Source: Streptomyces sp. NA02950
GTDB taxonomy: Bacteria; Actinomycetota; Actinomycetes; Streptomycetales; Streptomycetaceae
Direction of reading: 5' to 3'
NCBI RefSeq assembly: GCF_013364155.1
Contig: NZ_CP054916.1
Coordinates: 6,879,001-6,943,000, forward strand
DNA length: 64,000 bases
Shown here: positions 8,429-17,002 of the stretch, one piece after another
How the letters are laid out: every line of letters starts with the position of its first letter
Numbering within the stretch: position 1 is the stretch's first letter
Notes under the pieces: generated by a model
Seen by the model: only the letters and a program-made list of their open reading frames with translations
Told to the model about the DNA's origin: nothing
Databases searched by the model: none
Position numbers and translations under genes: made by a program

Positions 8429-8901
8429 GCGCCCCCGCCATCCGCGTCGTCACCGACGGCGATCTCTCGGGCTGCTTCGCGGTCCGCCGCGAGGTCTTCG
8501 TGGGTGAACAGCGGATCCCCGAGGCGGAGGAGATGGACGCGTACGACGGCGACGCCGTCCACCTCCTGGCCACCGCCCCCGAGGGACGCCCGGTCGGCAC
8601 CGTCCGCTTTCTGCACGGCGCCGCCGCCGACAAGAAGTACGCCCACGCCGGGGTGGACGGCGCCACCACCGCCGCCCTCGGCCGGCTGGCCGTGACGGCG
8701 GCGGCCCGCGGCACGGGTCTGGGCGCCGAGCTGGTGCGGGCCGTCGAGGCCGAGGCGCTCCGCCGCGGGCTCACCGCGGTCTATCTGGAGGCCCAGACCC
8801 ATGCGCTCGGCTTCTACGAGCGGCTGGGGTACGCGGCGTTCGGCCCCGAGTTCGACGAGGGCAGCGGCATCCCGCACCGCGCGATGCGGCGGGAGCTGTA
8901 A
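8425..8901 (+). CDS. GNAT-family N-acetyltransferase
   Basis: A 158-residue single-domain GNAT. It begins [20 protein letters not shown] and shows [18 protein letters not shown], an ElaA/YjcF-like N-terminal block. [20 protein letters not shown] is the acetyl-CoA pyrophosphate loop (R/Q-x-x-G-x-G/A type), and [20 protein letters not shown] is the closing segment. The acceptor substrate cannot be told from sequence. The ATGA overlap with the pseudouridine synthase gene indicates translational coupling in a two-gene transcript following lspA. Confidence 0.9.
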   Translation: MSAPAIRVVTDGDLSGCFAVRREVFVGEQRIPEAEEMDAYDGDAVHLLATAPEGRPVGTVRFLHGAAADKKYAHAGVDGATTAALGRLAVTAAARGTGLGAELVRAVEAEALRRGLTAVYLEAQTHALGFYERLGYAAFGPEFDEGSGIPHRAMRREL

Positions 8902-8922
8902 GGCGGCCGCCGCACGGTCGGC

Positions 8923-10062
8923 TCAGCGCCGGCCGCGGCCCGAGCCGTCCTTGCGCAGATCCCCGTCGAAGCGGGTGAAGTGGTCCTCGCGCTCCGGGCG
9001 GGGCCGGGGCTGCGGGGTGGGGGCGGTGATCGGCGCGGCGGCGGTGGCGATCCGCGGCAGGGCGTACGGATGGGACTCCCGCAGGAACGCGATCATCTGC
9101 TCGCGCACCTCGCAGCGGACCGTCCAGGCGTCGTCCGGGTCCCGGGCGGTGACCAGCGCCCGCACCACGATGGTGCTCGGTGTGGTGTCGGTGACCAGGA
9201 GGTTCCAGTCCCTGCCGTCCCAGGCGGTGGAGCCCTGCACGATCTCCCGCATTCGGTCGCGCATCTCCTCGATGGGCGCGCTGTGGTCCAGGTGGAACAG
9301 GACCGTGGCCGTCTTCTGGGTGCCGCCGCGCGACCAGTTCTCGAACGGCTTGGAGGTGAAGTACGAGACCGGCATGGTGATCCGTCGCTCGTCCCAGGTC
9401 CGTACGGACAGGAAGGTCAGCGTGATCTCCTCGACCGTGCCCCATTCGCCGTCGACCACCACCGTGTCGCCTATCCGCACCATGTCGCCGAAGGCGATCT
9501 GGAACCCGGCGAAGAGATTGCCCAGGGTCGACTGGGCCGCGATACCGGCGACGATGCCGACGAGCCCGGCGGAGGCCAGCATCGAGGTGCCGAACGCGCG
9601 CATCGCCGGGAAGGTCAGCAGCATCGCGGAGACCGCCACCACCCCGACGACCGCGGTCACCACCCGCTGGATCAGCGTCACCTGGGTGCGCACCCGGCGC
9701 ACCCGGGCCGCGTCATGGGCGCTGGCGGCGTAGCGCGAGTAACTGGACTCCACCACGGCCGACGCGACCCGCACCACCAGCCAGGCGGTGGCCGCGATCA
9801 GCACCAGCGCCAGGAGCTGGCCGATGGCCGGGCCGTGTTCCTTGACGATCTTCGTCTGTGTCCTGTCGTACGAACTGCTGAGCAGCGCCGTGCACACGGT
9901 CACCTGCAAGGGGAGCCGGCAGCGGCGCAGCAGACCCCACAGCGGGGTCTCCGGGTGCCGGGCATCGGCCCTCCGCAGCAACCAGTCGACGGCCCAGCCG
10001 ATGCACAGCGTGATGGCCAGCGAGCCGCCGATGACGACGAGCGGACGCAGTACGTCCTCCAT
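8923..10062 (-). CDS. Mechanosensitive channel, MscS family
   Basis: A protein of about 379 residues from ATG 10062 (MEDVLRPLVVIGGSLAITLC); a GTG two codons upstream at 10068 is possible, but GAGG is better spaced for the ATG. There are about four hydrophobic segments in the first 200 residues. The pore-lining segment is LASAGLVGIVAGIAAQSTLGNL. The MscS beta-domain follows: FQIAFGDMVRIGDTVVVDGE, WGTVEEITLTFLSVRTWDER and RITMPVSYFTSKPFENWSR. It ends with a basic, Pro-rich cytoplasmic tail. It should open under membrane tension and release solutes on osmotic downshock. Divergent from the hydrolase gene at 10203. Confidence 0.92.
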   Translation of the reverse strand: MEDVLRPLVVIGGSLAITLCIGWAVDWLLRRADARHPETPLWGLLRRCRLPLQVTVCTALLSSSYDRTQTKIVKEHGPAIGQLLALVLIAATAWLVVRVASAVVESSYSRYAASAHDAARVRRVRTQVTLIQRVVTAVVGVVAVSAMLLTFPAMRAFGTSMLASAGLVGIVAGIAAQSTLGNLFAGFQIAFGDMVRIGDTVVVDGEWGTVEEITLTFLSVRTWDERRITMPVSYFTSKPFENWSRGGTQKTATVLFHLDHSAPIEEMRDRMREIVQGSTAWDGRDWNLLVTDTTPSTIVVRALVTARDPDDAWTVRCEVREQMIAFLRESHPYALPRIATAAAPITAPTPQPRPRPEREDHFTRFDGDLRKDGSGRGRR

Positions 10063-10146
10063 GGACACCTACCTCATCCTTCCTTCGGGAGTCCTGGCTG
10101 TCCCGTCTTCCCAGATCCGCGTCCTCCAGACCGTAGCTGGCACGAT

Positions 10147-10184
10147 AGGAGGAACGCGAACCTCAAGGAGGAACGCGAACGTCA
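10147..10184 (+). repeat. Two tandem 19-bp repeats
   Basis: Two 19-bp units, 10147-10165 and 10166-10184, differ at one base; each starts AGGAGGAACGCGAAC. They lie between a -10-like CACGAT (10141-10146) and the GTG at 10203, so they would be in or at the start of the hydrolase leader. Confidence 0.7.
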
Positions 10185-10202
10185 AGAGGGAGAAGTGAAA
10201 CG

Positions 10203-10784
10203 GTGGCGGATGCGTCGACGGTCGTTCTGTTCCATTCCGCGTACGGGCTGCGCCCCGCGGTGCGCGCGGCGGCCGACCGGCTGCGCGGGGCCGGGCACGA
10301 GGTGATCGTGCCCGACCTGTACCGGGGACGGACGGCGGACACCGTCGAGGAGGGCATGGCCATCAAGGACGAGATCGGCCGGGAGGAGCTGCTGAAGCGG
10401 GCCATCGCCGCCGCGGCGCCCCATTCCGACCGCCGGCTGGTCTACGCGGGCTTCTCGCTCGGCGCGTCCATCGCGCAGAACCTGGCCCTGGCCGATGAGA
10501 GGGCGCGCGGGCTGCTTCTGCTCCACGGCACCTCGGACATCGCCGACGACGCGGCCACCGATGAGCTGCCGGTACAGCTGCATGTCGCCGACCCCGACGC
10601 GTTCGAGCCGCACGACTGGCTCAGCGCCTGGTACCTGCGGATGCGGCGGGCGGGCGCAGAGGTGGAGGTCTTCCGCTACGCCGGGGCCGGGCATCTGTAC
10701 ACCGACCCCGAGCTGCCGGACTACGACAAGGAGGCGGCCGAGGCCACCTGGCGGGTGGCTCTCGGCTTCCTCGACGAACTCTGA
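10203..10784 (+). CDS. Dienelactone hydrolase-like alpha/beta hydrolase
   Basis: A 193-residue alpha/beta hydrolase. It begins MADASTVVLFHSAYGLRPAV and contains HEVIVPDLYRGRTADTVEEG, typical of dienelactone hydrolases. The nucleophile elbow reads YAGFSLGASIAQ, so the nucleophile is Ser (GFSLG) rather than the Cys of classical dienelactone hydrolase. Later blocks are PVQLHVADPDAFEP, which supplies the acid, and YAGAGHLYTDPELPDYD with the His. The physiological substrate is unknown. GTG 10203 follows an AGAGGGAG stretch. It lies convergent with phoD, with 16 bp between stop codons. Confidence 0.88.
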   Translation: MADASTVVLFHSAYGLRPAVRAAADRLRGAGHEVIVPDLYRGRTADTVEEGMAIKDEIGREELLKRAIAAAAPHSDRRLVYAGFSLGASIAQNLALADERARGLLLLHGTSDIADDAATDELPVQLHVADPDAFEPHDWLSAWYLRMRRAGAEVEVFRYAGAGHLYTDPELPDYDKEAAEATWRVALGFLDEL

Positions 10785-10800
10785 GCCTTCAGGGGCGGGG

Positions 10801-12441
10801 TCAGACCACCGGCTTGTCGACGCGCTCGACCTTCTGGGTGCCCGAGCGCGTACGGTACGACCGGGCCCAGGCCGACGTGGCGTGCGGATCGGTCCGGTCG
10901 GAGACGGTGTAGTAGTCCATCTGGGCCGCCTCGGCGGTGATGTCGAGCACACCGTAGCCGTGGGAGTCCATGTCCACCCACTTCACATGGCGGTTGGCCG
11001 CCTTGATGGCCGCGGCCGCCACCAGGGACAGCGTGTGCGGTGCCACATGCAGGATGTCGTCGATGTTGTCGGAGGTCACCGAAGTGACCACGAACTCGGT
11101 GGCGGCGGACCGGGACAGCGGATAGGTGGCGGCCCTCACCGGTACGTCGTTGGCCCACGCCGTGTGGATGTCACCGGTCAGGAAGACGGTGTTGTTGATG
11201 GAGTTGTCGGTCAGATGGGCCAGCAGCTCGCGCCGGTCGTCCGTGTAGCCGTCCCACTGGTCGGTGTTGATGGCCAGTCCGCCCTTGGGCAGCCCGAGCA
11301 GCTCGGCGAGCGGGCCCAGCAGATCGGCCGGGACGGAGCCGAAGGCCACCGGCGAGATCATCACCGAGTTGCCGACCAGCCGCCAGGTGGCGCTGGACCC
11401 GGACAGACCGGACTTGAGCCAGTCGAGCTGGGCGCGCCCGGTGAGCGTACGGTCCGGATCGTCCGCCTCGCCGCTGCCGGTGGACACCTGCTGGTCGCGG
11501 AACGAGCGCAGGTCCAGGAGGTGGAGGTCGGCCAGGGTGCCGTAGCGCAGCCGTCGGTAGGTGGTGCCCTGGATGGAGGGGCGCACCGGCATCCACTCGA
11601 AGTACGCCTGCTTGGCGGCGGACATCCGGGCCGCCCAGGCGCCCTCGCTGCCCGGGGTGTGGTTCTCCGCCCCGCCCGACCAGGCGTTGTCGGCGAACTC
11701 GTGGTCGTCCCAGATGGCGATCACCGGCAGCACGGCGTGCAGCGCCTGCGCGTCGGCGTCGGTCTTGTACGTGGCGTGCCGGACGCGGTAGTCGGCGAGC
11801 GTGACGATCTCGTGGGTGGGCCGGTGCGGCCGGACGACGTACTTCGCTTCCGGGTACTCGCCGCTCTGGTACTCGTAGATGTAGTCGCCGAGGTGGAGGA
11901 TGGCGTCCAGGTCGGTGCGGCCGGCCAGATGACGGTACGGCGAGAAGTAGCCCGCCTCCCAGTTGGCGCAGGAGACCACGCCGAACCGCACCCCGTCGGT
12001 GGCCGCGTCCTGGGCGGGGGTGGTGCGGGTGCGGCCCACCGGTGAGGTGGCGCCGCCGTCCGCGCTGAACCGGTAGAAGTAGTCGGTGGCGGGCTTGAGT
12101 CCGCGGACGTCGGCCTTGACGGTGTGGTCGGTGGCGGCCGACGCGCGGACGGTGCCGTGGGCCACGACCGAGCGGAAGTCCTTGTCCGCGGCCACCTCCC
12201 AGCGGACGTCGACGGCGGGGCCGCGCCCGGAGCCGGGCACCGCGTCCGGAGTGGGGGTGATCCGGGTCCACAGCAGGACTCCGTCGGGCAGCGGGTCACC
12301 GGAGGCGATGCCGTGGAGGAACGCCGGACCGTCCGCGGCGTGTGCCGGAAAGCCGGTGGCGAGGGGCAGCAGGGCGGCGGTCGCGGCTACGGCCGTGACG
12401 GCGCCGCGGCGCGATATGTGGTGGTTGTCATGGGGGGTCAC
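10801..12441 (-). CDS. phoD: Secreted alkaline phosphatase PhoD
   Basis: A 546-residue PhoD-type metallophosphoesterase. The N-terminus ([20 protein letters not shown], ending FPAHA) is a Tat signal with the twin Arg in SRRGAV. The N-terminal beta domain (about 40-130) includes [20 protein letters not shown]. The catalytic domain has [47 protein letters not shown] and [10 protein letters not shown], which supply the metal-binding Asp, Asn and His residues. It hydrolyses phosphomonoesters or phosphodiesters outside the cell to supply phosphate. The GTG start has no Shine-Dalgarno. An AT-rich inverted repeat lies 8 bp upstream. No convincing PHO box was found by eye. Confidence 0.93.
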   Translation of the reverse strand: MTPHDNHHISRRGAVTAVAATAALLPLATGFPAHAADGPAFLHGIASGDPLPDGVLLWTRITPTPDAVPGSGRGPAVDVRWEVAADKDFRSVVAHGTVRASAATDHTVKADVRGLKPATDYFYRFSADGGATSPVGRTRTTPAQDAATDGVRFGVVSCANWEAGYFSPYRHLAGRTDLDAILHLGDYIYEYQSGEYPEAKYVVRPHRPTHEIVTLADYRVRHATYKTDADAQALHAVLPVIAIWDDHEFADNAWSGGAENHTPGSEGAWAARMSAAKQAYFEWMPVRPSIQGTTYRRLRYGTLADLHLLDLRSFRDQQVSTGSGEADDPDRTLTGRAQLDWLKSGLSGSSATWRLVGNSVMISPVAFGSVPADLLGPLAELLGLPKGGLAINTDQWDGYTDDRRELLAHLTDNSINNTVFLTGDIHTAWANDVPVRAATYPLSRSAATEFVVTSVTSDNIDDILHVAPHTLSLVAAAAIKAANRHVKWVDMDSHGYGVLDITAEAAQMDYYTVSDRTDPHATSAWARSYRTRSGTQKVERVDKPVV

Positions 12442-12448
12442 GGCGGAG

Positions 12449-12470
12449 GAGATTACTGGTAAGTAATCTC
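12449..12470. promoter_or_regulatory. AT-rich 9-bp inverted repeat at the phoD start
   Basis: GAGATTACT (12449-12457) and AGTAATCTC (12462-12470) form a perfect 9-bp inverted repeat with a GGTA spacer, unusually AT-rich for this DNA. It begins 8 bp from the phoD GTG, where the promoter or ribosome would bind, so it may be an operator. Confidence 0.5.
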
Positions 12471-12534
12471 TGGGGACAGACCCTGGCGGGAAGTTCGCCG
12501 ACGTATCTCCCTGTAGTCAGCCCACGGACACCGC

Positions 12535-12573
12535 GGGGCCGGTGCGCGGCCGCGGTCGGCGCGCACCGGCCCC
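12535..12573 (-). terminator. Terminator after the first DsbA-like gene
   Basis: A perfect 13-bp stem, GGGGCCGGTGCGC (12535-12547) with GCGCACCGGCCCC (12561-12573), has a 13-nt loop. It begins 22 bp beyond the stop of the minus-strand DsbA-like gene at 12596. Confidence 0.7.
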
Positions 12574-12595
12574 GTGAAGGCCCGCCGGGCGGGGG

Positions 12596-13429
12596 CTACT
12601 TCTTCAGGTTCTGCTTGACGAGTGGGGTGAACTGCTCGGGAGTCATCGGCGGGTTGTCCTTGACCTCCAGCTTCTTGCCGTTCATCTGGAAGGCCGGGGT
12701 GCCGGAGATGCCCTTCTTGGCCGCGGCGTCGTAGGTCTTGGACATCACGACGGCCCAGTGGTCGTAGGTGCCCTTCTTCACGGCCCGCTCGAATTCCTTG
12801 TTGCCCTTGAGCTCCTTGACCTGCTGCGCGACGGCGAGCAGCTTCTTGTCGTCGGAGAAGGCGTCGACGGTCTCGTCGGGGTGGTTCTTCGCCGAGTAGA
12901 GCGCGGACTTGTACGCCATGAAGGCGTCCGGGCTTTCGTTGAGAGCCGCGCCCAGCGCGCTCAGGGCGTTCTTGGAGCCGGTGCCGACGATGCCCTTGGC
13001 GTCGTCCAGGAAGGCGGCCATCGTGAACTGCGCCTTGTAGGTGCCGTCCTCGATGTCCTTCTGGACGGTCTTGCCGGTGAGCTGCTCGAACTGGGAGCAG
13101 ACCGGGCAGCGCATGTCCTCGTAGACATGCAGGGTGTTCTTGGCGCTCTTCTTGCCGATGATCACCGTGGTGCCGTTGGGGCCGGAGGAGTTCGCGGGCG
13201 TCACCAGCTTGGTCTTCTCAGCGGCGGCCGACCACTTCTGGCTGGCGTTGTCGCTGTTGATGTTGGAGACGGCATAACCTATGCCGCCGGCTATCGCCAG
13301 GACCGTGACGACCGCGCCGCCCACGAACAGCTGGCGGCGCATCCGGTCCTTCTTCGCCTGGCGCTCGCGCTCGGCGCGCAGTCGCTCGCGGGCGGCCTGC
13401 TTGTTCTGCTGGCTATTGCGGTTGCTCAT
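12596..13429 (-). CDS. Membrane-anchored DsbA-like thioredoxin protein
   Basis: A 277-residue protein. A highly charged N-terminus (residues 1-31, MSNRNSQQNKQAARERLRAE) precedes one membrane segment (about 33-54, QLFVGGAVVTVLAIAGGIGY). An extracytoplasmic thioredoxin-fold domain follows, with VYEDMRCPVCSQFEQ (Cys108 and Cys111 of a CPVC motif) and the cis-Pro region KGISGTPAFQMNGKKLE. It should catalyse disulfide formation or isomerisation in exported proteins. It is very similar to the protein at 14235-15302 (shared NGTTVxIGKK, GSKNALSALGAALN and HPDE/HPEE blocks), indicating duplication. A third relative is at 50088. Confidence 0.88.
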   Translation of the reverse strand: MSNRNSQQNKQAARERLRAERERQAKKDRMRRQLFVGGAVVTVLAIAGGIGYAVSNINSDNASQKWSAAAEKTKLVTPANSSGPNGTTVIIGKKSAKNTLHVYEDMRCPVCSQFEQLTGKTVQKDIEDGTYKAQFTMAAFLDDAKGIVGTGSKNALSALGAALNESPDAFMAYKSALYSAKNHPDETVDAFSDDKKLLAVAQQVKELKGNKEFERAVKKGTYDHWAVVMSKTYDAAAKKGISGTPAFQMNGKKLEVKDNPPMTPEQFTPLVKQNLKK

Positions 13430-13490
13430 ATGTGATCGATCTCCGTCGTGAATGCGTCAGTACTGCGTACGGGTGTGTGGATCGCTGTGC

Positions 13491-14189
13491 TCAGACCAGA
13501 GCCGAGCGGGGCGGTCCACGACGCACGACGGAGTGCACCAGGAGAGGGAGCGCGGGTGCCGGGCGGGCCGGGCGCACCACGCGCGGGGCCGGGCGGAGAG
13601 GCCGCGGGGCCGAGGTGACCGCCGCGGCGGCCAGCAGCAGCGGCCGGAAGGCGAACCCCGCCACCGAGAGCAGCAGCCGCCCGACGGCGGCCTCGCCGCG
13701 GCGCAGCCAGGCCGAGGCGATCAGCCCCACCGCGATATGCGCGGTCAGCAGCAGCCAGGGCGTGGCGGAGCCGACCGCGGCCGCCAGGGGGGTGCCACCG
13801 CCCGGATGGGTCACCCCGGCCAGCGGGGTGCCGACGTCACCGCCGCCGCAGAGCACGGTGACGCCCATGGAGCGCAGGGACCCCGCCACCGGCCCGCCGG
13901 ACGGCCCGTAGCAGGTGTCCTGGCCGGTGGTGAAGACGGTGTCGGCGGCCAGCTCCAGCGGGACGAGCAGGGCGGCGATGCTCCAGAAGCCGCGCTCCCG
14001 GCCCGCGAGGGCGTAGGCGATGGTGAAGACGGCGACCGACAGCAGGACGACGCTGGTCAGCGGCAGCGGTGTATGCGACAGCAGCACATGGGACGCCGAG
14101 GACAGCGTGACGCACAGCGCTGTGAAGAGCGCCGCGCGCACGGTCCTCAGCTGCGGTCCGGTGCCGTCCATGACCTCAGATTTTGCCAT
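13491..14189 (-). CDS. Integral membrane protein of unknown function
   Basis: A protein of about 232 residues I cannot assign. It has about five or six hydrophobic segments, for example LRTVRAALFTALCVTLSSAS, LTSVVLLSVAVFTIAYALAG, WSIAALLVPLELAADTVFTT and PWLLLTAHIAVGLIASAWLR. An external-looking loop between them contains DTCYGPSGGPVAGSLRSMG and TVLCGGGDVGTPLAG, giving two Cys that could form a disulfide. The C-terminus is Arg/Pro-rich. It lies between two DsbA-like genes on the same strand, so a role linked to envelope redox or export is possible but inferred. The start is uncertain: ATG 14189 and ATG 14171 are both plausible. Confidence 0.7.
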   Translation of the reverse strand: MAKSEVMDGTGPQLRTVRAALFTALCVTLSSASHVLLSHTPLPLTSVVLLSVAVFTIAYALAGRERGFWSIAALLVPLELAADTVFTTGQDTCYGPSGGPVAGSLRSMGVTVLCGGGDVGTPLAGVTHPGGGTPLAAAVGSATPWLLLTAHIAVGLIASAWLRRGEAAVGRLLLSVAGFAFRPLLLAAAAVTSAPRPLRPAPRVVRPARPAPALPLLVHSVVRRGPPRSALV

Positions 14190-14234
14190 GCTCGGCCGTA
14201 GGGACGACATCAAGAGCCGGTACCGGGCTTCCGG

Positions 14235-15302
14235 TCAGTCGTTGAGCTGGTCGTTCACCGCTTCGGTGAATTCCGTCGCGGTGAGCGGGACCGATCCGCC
14301 GCTGCCGGTCAGCTCGGTGCCGTCGAGCTTCAGGGCGGGGGTCTGGCTCACCCCGGACCGGTCGAAGGCGGAGCTCATCTCCTGCGCCCAGCGGTCGTAG
14401 GTGCCCTTGCCGACGGCGCCGCGGAAGGCGGCGCTGTCCTTCAGGGCGGGCACGTCACCGGCCACCTCCAGCAGGAAGGCGTCACTGGCGAAGGAGTCCG
14501 TGGACTCCTCGGGGTGGTGCTCCTCGGACAGCAGGGCGGCCTTGTAGTCGAGGAAGGCGTCGGTGCTCACGTTGAGTGCCGCACCGAGTGCGCTGAGTGC
14601 GTTCTTGGAGCCGCTGCCCTTCAGGTTCTTGTCCAGGAACGTACCGAAGTGGAACGACGCCTGGTACGTGCCGTTCTTGATGTCCTTGCGGAGGGTGGGC
14701 CCGGCGCCCTGCTCGAACCGGGCACAGGGCGGGCAGCGCAGATCCGTGTAGACATCGAGGGTGTGCCCGGCGCCCTTCTTGCCGATGAGCACCGTGGTGC
14801 CGTTGGCTCCGGAGGTGTTCGCGGGCTTGACCAGGGCGCCAGAGCCGGAGCCGTCCGAGCCGGAGCCGTCCGAGCCGCCGGTGTCGGCGTCGTCATCGCC
14901 GGAGTCGCCGCTGCCGCCGGTGCCGTCCGCGCCGCCCGTCGGGGCGCCCGCGCCCGGCTGGGAGGGCTGGGCCTGGTCCGCGGCGTTCTTGGCGCTGTCC
15001 CCCGGTTCGTCGTCGGTGATCACCAGCACGGCGGCGAGCACCGCGGCGGCCGCCGACACCCCGATGATCGCGGTCAGCGCGGCCCGGCGCTGCCGGTCCC
15101 GCGGCGGCGGGGGAGTGCCCCAGCCTCCGCCGCCCGGAGGCGGCGGGGGAGGGCCGGGCGGAAATCCCGGAGGCTGGGCGGACGGCGGCCCGGGCTGCGG
15201 GGGAGTCCCCGGCGGAGGGGTCCCCGGCCGCGGGATGGGCTGCTGCTGAGCGTTGTGCCGCGGGTTCGGCTCGCCCCCCGGCGGCTGTTGTCCAGGCCAC
15301 AT
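14235..15302 (-). CDS. DsbA-like thioredoxin protein with Pro-rich arm
   Basis: A 355-residue protein. Residues 1-68 are a Pro/Gly/Gln-rich cytoplasmic arm beginning MWPGQQPPGGEPNPRHNAQQ, followed by one membrane segment (about 73-96, AALTAIIGVSAAAAVLAAVL). A Ser/Gly/Asp linker (about 100-155) precedes a thioredoxin-fold domain with VYTDLRCPPCARFEQ (Cys190 and Cys193, CPPC motif). VSQTPALKLDGTEL carries the cis-Pro. It is a probable extracytoplasmic thiol-disulfide oxidoreductase, homologous to the protein at 12596. The acidic linker, rich in Gly-Ser-Asp repeats, is absent from that relative. Confidence 0.87.
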   Translation of the reverse strand: MWPGQQPPGGEPNPRHNAQQQPIPRPGTPPPGTPPQPGPPSAQPPGFPPGPPPPPPGGGGWGTPPPPRDRQRRAALTAIIGVSAAAAVLAAVLVITDDEPGDSAKNAADQAQPSQPGAGAPTGGADGTGGSGDSGDDDADTGGSDGSGSDGSGSGALVKPANTSGANGTTVLIGKKGAGHTLDVYTDLRCPPCARFEQGAGPTLRKDIKNGTYQASFHFGTFLDKNLKGSGSKNALSALGAALNVSTDAFLDYKAALLSEEHHPEESTDSFASDAFLLEVAGDVPALKDSAAFRGAVGKGTYDRWAQEMSSAFDRSGVSQTPALKLDGTELTGSGGSVPLTATEFTEAVNDQLND

Positions 15303-15438
15303 GCCCAGTAACCATAGAGGGCGAGCCGCCGGGCGGGGGCAGCGGCCCCCGCCCGACAGCCGTACGACGGGTACTCAACAGCCGCCCGGAGCCCCGGGGA
15401 TGCGGCCGCCGGAGCCCGGCCCGTCGGGGGACCGGCCG

Positions 15439-16764
15439 TCAGAGCCCGGGGATACGGCCGTTGCGGAACAGGTCCACGAAGATCTGGTGGTCGGCCCGCG
15501 CCCGCGCCCCGTAGGAATGCGCGAAGTCCACCAGCAGCTCCGCGAAGCCGTCCTCGTCGGCGGCGATCACCGCGTCGATGGCGCGCTCGGTGGAGAACGG
15601 CACCAGCGAGTGGCCGCTCTGGTCGTCGGCGGCCGCGTGCATGGTGGCCGTGGCCCGCCCCAGGTCGGCGACGACCGCCGCGATCTCGGTCGGGTCGTCG
15701 ATGTCGGACCAGTCGAGGTCCACCGCGTACGGGGAGATCTCGGCGACCAGCTGTCCGGCGCCGTCCAGCTCGGTCCAGCCCAGCCACGGGTCGGCGTGGG
15801 CCTGGAGGGCACGCTGGGAGATGACCGTGCGGTGGCCCTCGTGCTGGAAGTACGAGCGCACCTGCTCATCGGTGATGTGCCGGGAGACCGCCGGGGTCTG
15901 TCCCTGCTTCATGTAGATCACCACATCGTTCTCCAGGGCGTCGCTGTTGCCCTCCAGGAGGATGTTGTACGACGGGAGCCCGGCGCTGCCGATGCCGATG
16001 CCCCGGCGGCCCACGACGTCCTTGACGCGGTAGGAGTCGGGGCGGGTCAGGCTGGACTCCGGCAGCGTCTCCAGATAGCCGTCGAAGGCGGCCAGGACCT
16101 TGTAGCGGGTGGCCGCGTCCAGCTCGATGGAGCCGCCGCCCGCCGAGAAGCGGCGCTCGAAGTCGCGGATCCCGGTCATCGATTCCAGCAGCCCGAAGCG
16201 GGTCAGCGAGCGGGCGTCACGCAGCGCGTCCAGCAGCGGGCCCTCGGCGGTCTCCAGCGTGAACGGCGGCACCTCGTCGTCCTTGGCGCCGGTGGCCAGG
16301 GCGTGCACGCGCTCGCGGTACGCGGCGGCGTACGTCCGCACCAGCTCGGTGATCATCTCGTCGCTGAGCGCCTTGGTGTAGCCGATCAGCGCGACCGAGG
16401 CGGCGAAGCGCTTGAGGTCCCAGGTGAAGGGGCCGACATACGCCTCGTCGAAGTCGTTCACATTGAAGATCAGCCGTCCGTTGGCATCCATATAGGTGCC
16501 GAAGTTCTCCGCGTGGAGATCGCCGTGGATCCACACCCGGCTGGTGCGCTCGTCCAGATACGGACCGCCCGCGCGCTCCCGCTCCACGTCCGAGTAGAAC
16601 AGACACGCCGTGCCGCGGTAGAACGCGAACGCCGAGGCGGCCATCTTCCGGAACTTCACGCGGAAGGCGGCCGGGTCGGCGGCGAGCAGCTCGCCGAAGG
16701 CGGTGTCGAAGACGGCGAGGATGTGCTCGCCGCGCTGCTCCGCCTGGGTCTGCTGGGTCGACAT
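15439..16764 (-). CDS. DUF2252 family kinase-fold protein
   Basis: A 441-residue DUF2252 protein. ATG 16764 has AGGAGG 8 nt upstream, and the product starts MSTQQTQAEQRGEHILAVFD. The motif VWIHGDLHAENFGTY matches a kinase-type catalytic loop (HGDxHxxN), and IFNVNDFDEAYVGPFTWDL matches a metal-binding DFD. RFAASVALIG follows. DUF2252 proteins resemble aminoglycoside/choline phosphotransferases and HipA-like kinases, but no substrate is established. Later blocks RRGIGIGSAGLPSYNILLEG and YMKQGQTPAVSRH are family features. It is divergent from dnaE, with about 240 bp of shared upstream DNA. Confidence 0.88.
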   Translation of the reverse strand: MSTQQTQAEQRGEHILAVFDTAFGELLAADPAAFRVKFRKMAASAFAFYRGTACLFYSDVERERAGGPYLDERTSRVWIHGDLHAENFGTYMDANGRLIFNVNDFDEAYVGPFTWDLKRFAASVALIGYTKALSDEMITELVRTYAAAYRERVHALATGAKDDEVPPFTLETAEGPLLDALRDARSLTRFGLLESMTGIRDFERRFSAGGGSIELDAATRYKVLAAFDGYLETLPESSLTRPDSYRVKDVVGRRGIGIGSAGLPSYNILLEGNSDALENDVVIYMKQGQTPAVSRHITDEQVRSYFQHEGHRTVISQRALQAHADPWLGWTELDGAGQLVAEISPYAVDLDWSDIDDPTEIAAVVADLGRATATMHAAADDQSGHSLVPFSTERAIDAVIAADEDGFAELLVDFAHSYGARARADHQIFVDLFRNGRIPGL

Positions 16765-17002
16765 GCGGAACGCCTCCTGGGGCATCTGGGGTCGGGCCGG
16801 GCTGAGTGGAACCGAACAGGAACCGACAGGGTAATTTCCGTCCCGCCCGGGGCGCGCGGAGCGCGCCCGGCGGAGGGGACGGCCTTGTCCGGACCAACGC
16901 CTGAGGCTACTCGCGAGTGCCCGCCCGCTGTCAGTGCGGAGGGGTAACCTTCGGAGCTGGCTCGCCCTGCCGTCATCGACCGTTCTCCGGAGGTCTTCCA
17001 CC

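Noticed and set aside
12442..12560. PHO boxes for PhoP upstream of phoD
   Set aside because: No tandem GTTCACC-like 11-bp units; only weak partial matches near 12495-12520.
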